From 66-474 sp035249465 (GTDB lineage: Bacteria; Pseudomonadota; Gammaproteobacteria; Xanthomonadales; Rhodanobacteraceae), in assembly GCA_035249465.1 (NCBI GenBank), contig DATFGL010000181.1, forward strand, positions 1 through 23,581: a stretch of DNA of 23,581 nt, read 5' to 3'. A program made the translations under genes and the position numbers. The notes below the pieces were generated by a model that was not told where the DNA came from, made no database searches, and saw only the letters and a program-made list of their open reading frames with translations. Below, piece after piece: positions 7,008-13,407 of this stretch (position 1 is the first letter of the stretch; each line of letters opens with the position of its first letter).

Positions 7008-9919
7008 GTGGAGCCCAGGCGTGAGGATTGCTCGCGCAGTGCGCCGAGCTGGGTGCTCCAGTCGGTAAGCCGCGTACGTTCCTGTTCGACCACTTCGGCC
7101 GGCGCATTTTGTACGAAGTTCGCGTTGCCGAGCTTGCCTTCTGATTTCTTCTTCTCGCCTTCGATACGCGCGATTTCCTTGGAAAGACGCGCGCGCTCTG
7201 CGTCGAGGTCGATAAGACCGGCCAGCGGAATCAACACGCGCAAATTGCCGACCACGGCGGCCGCGGCGGCAGGCTCGGCTTCGTGTTGCAACCAGCGCGG
7301 CGCTTCGCAGCGCGCCAGGAATTCGATCTGCGCGGAAAATTTCTCCACGCGGCGGCGGTCTTCGGCATCACCGTCGGCCAGCAGCAGCGGGATGGTTTTG
7401 CCCGGTGCGATGTTCATTTCCGAACGGATCTTGCGCACGCCGGTCAGCACCGCCTTGAACCATTCGATCTCCGCGCTGGCTGTCGGGTCCGTCGCGGATT
7501 CGTTCGCGCGCGGGTAGGGCCGGTCGAGAATGCTTGCTCCATCCAGGCCCAGTTGCGGCGCCACCGCTTGCCAGATTTCCTCGGTGATGAACGGCACGAT
7601 CGGGTGCAGCGCGCGCAGCGCGGTTTCCAGTACCACCAGCAGCGTGCGCCGTGTGGAGGCCGCGGCTTCGGCATCGTTGCCGTTGAGCGCGGGTTTCGAC
7701 AGTTCCAGAAACCAGTCGCAATATTCGTTCCACACGAATTCGTACAGCGCCTGCGCGAGATGGTCGAAGCGGTACGTTGCGAAATATTGTTCGACTTCCG
7801 CGAGCGTCGCGTGCAGGTGGGTGATGATCCAGCGCTCCGCTTCGGTTTTTCCTTCTCCCTTTGGGAGAAGGTGCCCCGCGGGGGCGGATGAGGGTTCAAT
7901 GCCCTGCGCGGGTTCCGTACCCTCACCCCAACTCCTCTCCCGGGGGGAGAGGGGCTCAATATTCATCAACACGAATCGCGCCGCGTTCCACAGTTTGTTG
8001 CAGAACGCCTTGTAGCCTTCCGCGCGCTTGAGATCGAAATTGATGGTGCGGCTGTAGCTGGCCAGCGCGGCGAAGGTGAAACGCAGCGCGTCGGTTCCGA
8101 TCGCCGCGATGCCGTCGGGGTAATCCTTGCGGATGCGCTTCTCGACCTTTTCGCGCACCTGCGGGATCAACAGCGACTTCGTGGATTTTTCGACCAGCGC
8201 GGGCAGGGTGATGCCGTCGATCAGGTCCAGCGGGTCCAGGGTGTTGCCCTTGGACTTCGACATCTTCTGGCCTTCCGCATCGCGCACGATCGCGTTGATG
8301 TAGACGTCGCGGAACGGCACTTGCTTGGTGAAGTACAAGGTTGTCATCACCATCCGCGCGACCCAGAAGAAGATGATGTCGAAACCGGTGACCAGCACCT
8401 GGCTCGGCAGGAAAATCCTGTCGGTCGGCCAGTTGGCGACCGTTTCGCCGCGCTCGTTCTTCACCGGTTCGTTCGACGGCCAGCCGAGCGTGGAGAACGG
8501 CCACAACGCCGATGAGAACCAGGTATCCAGTACGTCCTCGTCCTGGCGCAACGCGCCGATGGGTTGCGCGGTCGCATGCGCGCGCGCGTCAGCCTCGTCT
8601 TCGCCGACGAAGATGTTGCCGGCCTCGTCGTACCACGCCGGGATGCGATGGCCCCACCACAGCTGGCGCGAAATGCACCAGTCCTGGATGTTGTCGAGCC
8701 ACTGCGTGTAAGTGGTCGCCCAGTTTTCCGGCACGAACCTGATGTCGCCGTTGCGCACGGCGTCGAGCGCGGGCTGCGTGATTGCGCGCCGCCCGCCGGG
8801 TCGGCCGTCTTTCTGCGTTTCGGAGGTCAGGTCGACGAACCACTGGTCGGTCAGCATCGGCTCGATCACCGCGTCCGAGCGTTGGCTCACCGGCACCTGC
8901 AGCTTGTGTGGTTTGGTTTCGACGAGCAGGCCCTGTGCTTCCAGATCGGCAAGGATCTGCTTGCGCGCGGCGTATCGATCAAGGCCGTGGTATTGCTTCG
9001 GTGCGTTATCGTTGACCTTCGCATCCAGCGTCAGGATATTGATCGAGTCCAGCTTGTGCCGCTGCCCGATCACGTAGTCGTTGAAATCGTGCGCGGGCGT
9101 GATCTTCACCGCGCCAGTGCCGAACTCGCGATCGACATAATCATCCGCAATGACGGGAATCTCGCGCTTCGCCAGCGGCAACAACAACTTCTTGCCAACC
9201 AACGCCGCGTAACGCTCATCCTCGGGATGTACTGCGACCGCGGCGTCACCCAGCATGGTTTCCGGGCGGGTGGTCGCGATCACCACGTGATCGGGGGCTC
9301 TCGGCTGTGGATCGATCACGTCATAACGGATCGACCACAGGTGTCCGTCGCGCTCGACGTTGTTCACCTCGAGGTCCGATACCGCGGTCATCAGCACCGG
9401 ATCCCAGTTCACCAGGCGATTGCCGCGGTAGATCAGACCGGCGCGATACCACTCGACGAACACGCGGCGCACCGCGGCGGACAGTCCTTCGTCCATCGTG
9501 AAGCGTTCGCGCGACCAGTCCACAGACGCGCCGAGGCGGCGCATTTGCTGCGTGATGGTGGAGCCCGACTCCTGCTTCCACTGCCACACGCGCTCGACGA
9601 ACTGTTCGCGGCCGAAGTCATGGCGCGTCTTGCCTTCCGCGGCCAATTGATTCTCGACGATCTTCTGCGTCGCGATGCCGGCATGATCGGTGCCGCCCTG
9701 CCACAGCGTGTTCTTGCCGGACATCCGCGCATGGCGGATCAGCGCGTCCATGATGGTCTGCTGGAACGCGTGGCCCATGTGCAGCGTGCCGGTGACGTTC
9801 GGTGGCGGCAGCAGGATCGCATAGGGCTCGCCCTGGCCCGAAGGTTTGAAGCAGCCGGCGTCTTCCCAGCGCGCGTACCACTTCGATTCGATCTGCCTGG
9901 GGTCGAAACTCTTGTCCAT
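7004..9919 (-). CDS. valS: Valyl-tRNA synthetase with an in-frame palindromic repeat insertion
   Basis: This class I synthetase charges tRNA-Val. From ATG at 9919 it has 971 residues (E. coli ValRS has 951). The HIGH motif is HMGH (47-50), followed by GTDHAGIATQ. The CP1 editing domain includes ATTRPETMLGD and ITPAHDFND. WCISRQLWWGHRIPAWYD, QDEDVLDTWFSSALWPFSTLGW and KMSKS (552-556) follow. Then come the anticodon-binding domain (FCNKLWNAARFVLMN onward) and the C-terminal tRNA-binding coiled coil (LDAERARLSKEIARIEGEKKK). Residues about 656-690, between the catalytic and anticodon-binding domains, are the translation of a palindromic repeat and have no counterpart in E. coli. The frame is open from an ATG at 9961, but the protein aligns from MDKSFDPRQIE at 9919, and a -10-like TAGAAT overlaps the 9961 ATG, so 9919 is preferred. 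Confidence 0.96.
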   Translation of the reverse strand: MDKSFDPRQIESKWYARWEDAGCFKPSGQGEPYAILLPPPNVTGTLHMGHAFQQTIMDALIRHARMSGKNTLWQGGTDHAGIATQKIVENQLAAEGKTRHDFGREQFVERVWQWKQESGSTITQQMRRLGASVDWSRERFTMDEGLSAAVRRVFVEWYRAGLIYRGNRLVNWDPVLMTAVSDLEVNNVERDGHLWSIRYDVIDPQPRAPDHVVIATTRPETMLGDAAVAVHPEDERYAALVGKKLLLPLAKREIPVIADDYVDREFGTGAVKITPAHDFNDYVIGQRHKLDSINILTLDAKVNDNAPKQYHGLDRYAARKQILADLEAQGLLVETKPHKLQVPVSQRSDAVIEPMLTDQWFVDLTSETQKDGRPGGRRAITQPALDAVRNGDIRFVPENWATTYTQWLDNIQDWCISRQLWWGHRIPAWYDEAGNIFVGEDEADARAHATAQPIGALRQDEDVLDTWFSSALWPFSTLGWPSNEPVKNERGETVANWPTDRIFLPSQVLVTGFDIIFFWVARMVMTTLYFTKQVPFRDVYINAIVRDAEGQKMSKSKGNTLDPLDLIDGITLPALVEKSTKSLLIPQVREKVEKRIRKDYPDGIAAIGTDALRFTFAALASYSRTINFDLKRAEGYKAFCNKLWNAARFVLMNIEPLSPRERSWGEGTEPAQGIEPSSAPAGHLLPKGEGKTEAERWIITHLHATLAEVEQYFATYRFDHLAQALYEFVWNEYCDWFLELSKPALNGNDAEAAASTRRTLLVVLETALRALHPIVPFITEEIWQAVAPQLGLDGASILDRPYPRANESATDPTASAEIEWFKAVLTGVRKIRSEMNIAPGKTIPLLLADGDAEDRRRVEKFSAQIEFLARCEAPRWLQHEAEPAAAAAVVGNLRVLIPLAGLIDLDAERARLSKEIARIEGEKKKSEGKLGNANFVQNAPAEVVEQERTRLTDWSTQLGALREQSSRLGST
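7851..7954. repeat. Composite palindromic repeat inside the valS coding sequence
   Basis: The stretch has stacked inverted repeats. CCTTCTCCC/GGGAGAAGG lies at 7851-7859 and 7863-7871, GCCCC/GGGGC at 7873-7877 and 7881-7885, TGAGGGT/ACCCTCA at 7889-7895 and 7919-7925, and CCTCTCCC/GGGAGAGG at 7934-7941 and 7945-7952. The phrases CCCTCACCCCAACTCCTCTCC and GGGAGAAGGTGCCCCGCG are those of a repeat common between genes in many high-GC proteobacteria. Here it is read in frame as valS residues about 656-690 (PLSPRERSWGEG to LLPKGEGK). No second copy was seen in the window. Confidence 0.8.
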
Positions 9920-9926
9920 ACGGATT

Positions 9927-9955
9927 CCGCGCGAGGCGCGGTTTGCAAGGCAAAC
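9927..9955 (-). promoter_or_regulatory. Two adjacent perfect hairpins in the valS leader
   Basis: Two perfect 6-bp stems with 3-base loops lie back to back just upstream of the valS start: CCGCGC-GAG-GCGCGG at 9927-9941 and GTTTGC-AAG-GCAAAC at 9941-9955 (plus-strand letters). The proximal stem includes the GG of the weak GGAA ribosome binding site. They could modulate valS translation or simply stabilise the 5' end. No T-box or leader peptide was recognised. Confidence 0.4.
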
Positions 9956-9959
9956 GCGC

Positions 9960-9965
9960 ATTCTA
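9960..9965 (-). promoter_or_regulatory. Likely -10 element of valS
   Basis: On the minus strand this reads TAGAAT, one base from the TATAAT consensus. Transcription would start near 9953, giving a leader of about 34 bases before the ATG at 9919. It overlaps the ATG at 9961-9959, which argues against that upstream start. No convincing -35 was found. Confidence 0.4.
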
Positions 9966-10044
9966 GCAACGCGCCGCGCATGCGCTTGCCCTGTGTGCGG
10001 GCTTCGTGGAACCTTCGCTGCGCGTCCCGGTCGGTACCCATGCC

Positions 10045-10050
10045 TATACT
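10045..10050 (+). promoter_or_regulatory. Possible -10 element of the 3-hydroxybutyrate dehydrogenase unit
   Basis: TATACT lies 28 bases upstream of the ATG at 10079 and would give a leader of about 22 bases that contains the ribosome binding site GAGGAGA (10063-10069). The -35 region is not clear. The promoter region is shared back to back with valS. Confidence 0.35.
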
Positions 10051-10078
10051 GACGCGTTCAATGAGGAGATACGGGATC

Positions 10079-10861
10079 ATGCAACTCGATGGCAAGGTGG
10101 CAATCGTGACGGGTGCGGCCAGCGGCATCGGCAAACGGATCGCCGAGGTGTATGCGGCGCATGGCGCGGCGGTGGCGATCGCGGACATCAACCTCGATGC
10201 GGCCAACGCGGCCGCGAAGGAGCTGGTCGCCAAGGGCGGCGGGGCGATGGGCGTCGCGATGGATGTCACCGATGAAGCGGCGGTGGACGAGGGCGTCGAT
10301 GCGGTCGTGCAGCGGCTGGGCGGGGTCGACATCCTGGTTTCCAACGCCGGAATCCAGATCGTCAATCCGGTTGATCAGTTCCGGTTTGCCGACTGGAAGA
10401 AGCTGCTCGCCATCCATCTGGACGGCGCGTTCCTGACCACGCGCGCCTGCCTGCGGCACATGTACGCGCGCGGCAAGGGCGGCGCAGTCATCTACATGGG
10501 TTCGGTACATTCCAAGGAAGCCTCGGTGTTGAAGGCGCCCTATGTGACGGCCAAGCATGGCCTGATCGGGCTGGCCAAGGTGGTGGCCAAGGAAGGCGCG
10601 GCGCATGGCGTGCGCGCCAACGTGATCTGCCCGGGATTCGTGCGCACCCCGCTGGTCGAAAAGCAGATTCCGGAACAGGCGAAGGAGCTCGGCATTTCCG
10701 AGCAGGACGTGATCAGGAAGGTGATGCTGAAGGAAACGGTGGATGGCGAATTCACCACCGTCGATGACGTGGCAGCGGTGGCGCTGTTCTTCGCCGGCTT
10801 CGAGACCAATGCCCTCACCGGGCAGAGCCTCGTGGTCAGCCACGGCTGGTTCATGCAATGA
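10079..10861 (+). CDS. 3-hydroxybutyrate dehydrogenase (short-chain dehydrogenase)
   Basis: The 260-residue protein is a classical SDR oxidoreductase. It has the NAD-binding motif TGAASGIG (11-18), NAG (89-91) and the catalytic Ser142, Tyr155 and Lys159. These match the positions I recall for bacterial D-3-hydroxybutyrate dehydrogenases. The C-terminal block VDGEFTTVDDVAAVALFFAG...GQSLVVSHGWFMQ is characteristic of that subfamily. It interconverts 3-hydroxybutyrate and acetoacetate in the cytosol, the last step in use of polyhydroxybutyrate or ketone bodies. The start has a good ribosome binding site (AGGAG at 10064-10068). The stop overlaps the start of the patatin-like gene (ATGA), so the two are probably coupled. 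Upstream in-frame sequence is antisense to valS and is not part of the gene. Confidence 0.88.
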   Translation: MQLDGKVAIVTGAASGIGKRIAEVYAAHGAAVAIADINLDAANAAAKELVAKGGGAMGVAMDVTDEAAVDEGVDAVVQRLGGVDILVSNAGIQIVNPVDQFRFADWKKLLAIHLDGAFLTTRACLRHMYARGKGGAVIYMGSVHSKEASVLKAPYVTAKHGLIGLAKVVAKEGAAHGVRANVICPGFVRTPLVEKQIPEQAKELGISEQDVIRKVMLKETVDGEFTTVDDVAAVALFFAGFETNALTGQSLVVSHGWFMQ

Positions 10862-12129
10862 ACCGCGTCCCGGCAACCGGCAAGCGCTCCCCACGGACGC
10901 GCGCGAAGGCTGTGGCTGCAGTGGCGCGTACCCCGCAACGCAACGAGTTGCCGGCGCCGGCGCAAGCGGCCAAGGCTTACGCGACGGTCGCGCTGGTGCT
11001 GCAGGGCGGCGGCGCGTTGGGTGCGTACCAGTGCGGGGTGTATGAGGCGCTGCACGAGGCCGGGTTGCGGCCCAACTGGTTTGTCGGCACCTCGATCGGC
11101 GCGATCAATGCCGCGATCCTGGCCGGCAACGCACCCGAGCAGCGCGTGGCGCACCTGCATGAATTCTGGGACACGATCTGCCAGCCGGCCGGTGGCGCGC
11201 GCGAGATCGCGGCTGGCGTGCGCGCATGGCTCGGCTGGATGCCACCGAGTGACGCGCTGGACGCATGGGCCAATTCGCTGGGTGCTCTCGGTGCGCTGCT
11301 GTTTGGCCAGCAGGGTTTCTTCAACGTGCGCTCGCAGCCACCGTTCCTGTTCGCCGACGGCAGCCCGCGCGCCACCAGTTTTTACGACACCGCGCCGCTC
11401 AGGGCGACGCTCGAACGGCATGTGGATTTCGATCGCATCAATGCGCACGGCGGGCCACGCCTGACGGTTGGCGCCACCGAAGTCGAGACCGGCAACGTGC
11501 GGTATTTCGATTCGGTACGCGAGCGCATACGGCCCGAGCACATCATGGCATCCGGCGCGCTGCCGCCCGCGTTTCCGGCGGTCGAGGTCGACGGCAAGCA
11601 CTACTGGGATGGCGGACTGGTATCCAACACCCCGCTCGAACGCGTGTGGGAAGACACGCCGCGCCGCGACAGTCTGGTGCTGCAGGTGGACGTGTGGAGC
11701 GCGCGCGGCGGCCTGCCGCGTACCTTGATGGACGTGCTCGAGCGTCAGAAGGACATCCAGTATTCCAGCCGTACGCGCCTCGGCACCGATGCCGGTGCGC
11801 GCCTGCAGCGGTTGCGCCGCGCGGTCAGCGAATTGCTGGCGCGGGTACCCGTTGACCAGCTCGATCCCGAGTTGCGCAAGACGCTGCAGCCCTGGACGTG
11901 CAACTGCGTGTTCAACATCGTGCACCTGATCTACCAGACCAAGCGCCACGAAGCCGAGTTCAAGGATTACGCGTTCGGGCTTGGCACCCAGCACGAGCAC
12001 TGGGCGGATGGTTGCGCCGACATGCGGAAAACCCTCGAACATCCCGACTTCTTCGTGCCGCCGCCGCGCGAGGTGGGCGTCGCGACCCATGATGTGCACC
12101 GGATCGTGGCGGCCAGAAGGGTGAAGTGA
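10858..12129 (+). CDS. Patatin-like phospholipase/acyl hydrolase (with DUF3734-type C-terminus)
   Basis: The protein has 423 residues. After a basic, Ala-rich N-terminus of about 40 residues comes a patatin domain with the oxyanion-hole motif GGGALGAYQ (50-58), the nucleophile elbow GTSIG (77-81, Ser79) and the DGG motif (251-253, Asp251) of the Ser-Asp dyad. The remaining C-terminal third (from about 330) resembles the DUF3734 extension, with WTCNCVFNIVHLIYQT and a conserved-looking FKDYAFG. No signal peptide is evident, so it is probably cytoplasmic. It overlaps the 3-hydroxybutyrate dehydrogenase gene by four bases. From memory, this gene pair recurs in other proteobacteria. A role in releasing hydroxyacyl units or turning over lipid that feeds the dehydrogenase is plausible but not shown. 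Confidence 0.88.
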   Translation: MNRVPATGKRSPRTRAKAVAAVARTPQRNELPAPAQAAKAYATVALVLQGGGALGAYQCGVYEALHEAGLRPNWFVGTSIGAINAAILAGNAPEQRVAHLHEFWDTICQPAGGAREIAAGVRAWLGWMPPSDALDAWANSLGALGALLFGQQGFFNVRSQPPFLFADGSPRATSFYDTAPLRATLERHVDFDRINAHGGPRLTVGATEVETGNVRYFDSVRERIRPEHIMASGALPPAFPAVEVDGKHYWDGGLVSNTPLERVWEDTPRRDSLVLQVDVWSARGGLPRTLMDVLERQKDIQYSSRTRLGTDAGARLQRLRRAVSELLARVPVDQLDPELRKTLQPWTCNCVFNIVHLIYQTKRHEAEFKDYAFGLGTQHEHWADGCADMRKTLEHPDFFVPPPREVGVATHDVHRIVAARRVK

Positions 12130-12141
12130 CCGCGCGGTCAC
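12126..12141. repeat. Perfect 16-base palindrome at the end of the patatin-like gene
   Basis: GTGACCGC at 12126-12133 is followed directly by its reverse complement GCGGTCAC at 12134-12141. The stop codon of the patatin-like gene (12127-12129) lies in the left arm. It could be an operator for a dimeric regulator (the TGACCG-CGGTCA form resembles TetR-family operators) or a cruciform/terminator element. No T-run follows. Confidence 0.5.
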
Positions 12142-12248
12142 AGTCGGAAGCAGCAATCGCGGGATGCAACACGGGTTGCTAGGCTCGCGCGTCGTGCGCT
12201 TGCCAGGCAACCCGGCCCTCGGCGTCCTGCCTCGGGCGTTCACTGGCG

Positions 12249-12276
12249 CAGCCGATGCCATTCAAGGCATCGGCTG
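12249..12276. terminator. Strong hairpin after rodA, probable terminator of the rod-shape cluster
   Basis: CAGCCGATGCC at 12249-12259 pairs perfectly with GGCATCGGCTG at 12266-12276 around a 6-base loop. It lies seven bases after the rodA stop on the minus strand, in a convergent gap. There is no T-run on either side, so if it terminates it is not a classical intrinsic terminator. It may also protect the 3' end of the message. Confidence 0.5.
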
Positions 12277-12282
12277 GGCGCG

Positions 12283-13407
12283 CTAGTTCACCCACTTGCG
12301 ATGCGCGTGGATCGACATCACCACCCCGAACCCCGCCAGCAGCGTGATTGCGGATGTGCCGCCGTAGCTCACCAGTGGCAACGGCACGCCGACCACCGGC
12401 AGCAGGCCGGCGATCATGCCGCCATTGACGATCACGTACACCATGAAGGCCAGCGCGAATGCGCCCGCCACCAGCCGCGACCACGTGTCGCGCGCGTTGG
12501 CGGCGATCCACAGGCAGCGCCCGACGATGAACGCGTATACCGCCAGCAGTGCGAGCACGCCGATCAACCCGAACTCCTCGCCCAGCACCGCGAAGATGAA
12601 GTCGGTGGTGTGCTCGGGCAGGAATTCCAGTTTCGATTGCGTGCCCTGGTTGAAGCCCTTGCCGAGGACGCCGCCGGAGCCGACCGCGATCATCGATTGC
12701 AGGATGTGCCAGCCGCTGCCGAGCGGGTCGCTCTCGGGGTGCAGGAACGTCACGATGCGCTGGCGCTGGTAACCGTGGAAGAAATGCAGGGCGACGGGCG
12801 CGGCAGCGGCCACCGCAACGATCGCGGCGCCGATCTTCCACCATTGCAGGCCGGCGAGGAAGAGCACGAACAGGCCAGCGGCCGCGACCAGCAGCGCGGT
12901 GCCGAGGTCGGGTTGCTTGAAGATCAGAAAAGCGGGGATCGCAATCAACACACCAGTGACGAGAAGGTCGCGCCAGCGCGGCGGCAGCGGGCGCGGATGC
13001 AGGTACCACGCGATCGTCATCGGCACCGCCAGCTTCATCAGTTCGGACGGCTGGAAGCGGATCACGCCGATGTCCAGCCAGCGGTTCGCGCCCTGGCCTT
13101 CGCCCAGTACCTTGACCACGACCAGCAGCAGCACGCCGATCACGTAGAACCATGGCGTCCATGCGCGCAGCAAGTTGGGCGGGATGCGCGAGATCGCGAT
13201 CATCAGCGCGGCGCCGATCAGGAAACGCGTGGCCTGTCCGGCCAGCGTGCCGGTATCGAGGTTGCTGGCGCTGTACAACACGGTCAGCCCCATCAACGCG
13301 AGGACCAGCAGGCCGATCGCCAGCGGCAGGTCGATGCGCGGGCGCGAAAACACCCGGCGACCAAGCCGGAATGCGCGCGCGGCGAGGCTGGCGGCGAAGT
13401 CGTTCAT
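12283..13407 (-). CDS. rodA: Rod-shape SEDS peptidoglycan glycosyltransferase RodA
   Basis: The 374-residue polytopic inner-membrane protein polymerises glycan strands of peptidoglycan in the elongasome, together with PBP2. About ten membrane helices can be traced. Family motifs include FQPSELMKLAVP (118-129), KQPDLGTALL (164-173), EHTTDFIFAVLGEEFG (265-280), where Asp269 corresponds to the catalytic Asp of E. coli RodA, and the SEDS signature LPVVGVPLPLVSYGGTS (336-352). The ATG at 13407-13405 overlaps the TGA of mrdA, which favours coupled translation with its partner transpeptidase. The length is normal for the family. It is the last gene of the leftward cluster and a strong hairpin follows the stop. 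Confidence 0.95.
   Translation of the reverse strand: MNDFAASLAARAFRLGRRVFSRPRIDLPLAIGLLVLALMGLTVLYSASNLDTGTLAGQATRFLIGAALMIAISRIPPNLLRAWTPWFYVIGVLLLVVVKVLGEGQGANRWLDIGVIRFQPSELMKLAVPMTIAWYLHPRPLPPRWRDLLVTGVLIAIPAFLIFKQPDLGTALLVAAAGLFVLFLAGLQWWKIGAAIVAVAAAAPVALHFFHGYQRQRIVTFLHPESDPLGSGWHILQSMIAVGSGGVLGKGFNQGTQSKLEFLPEHTTDFIFAVLGEEFGLIGVLALLAVYAFIVGRCLWIAANARDTWSRLVAGAFALAFMVYVIVNGGMIAGLLPVVGVPLPLVSYGGTSAITLLAGFGVVMSIHAHRKWVN

Noticed and set aside
7851..7954. Assembly error or frameshift as the cause of the odd valS segment
   Set aside because: The frame is intact on both sides and the segment has the structure of a known repeat type. An error cannot be fully excluded without reads, but nothing points to it.
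9920..9961. ATG at 9961 as the valS start
   Set aside because: It overlaps a -10-like TAGAAT and adds 14 residues not found in E. coli ValRS.
8564..10078. Upstream in-frame extension of the 3-hydroxybutyrate dehydrogenase gene
   Set aside because: It is antisense to valS; the dehydrogenase aligns from the ATG at 10079, which has its own ribosome binding site.
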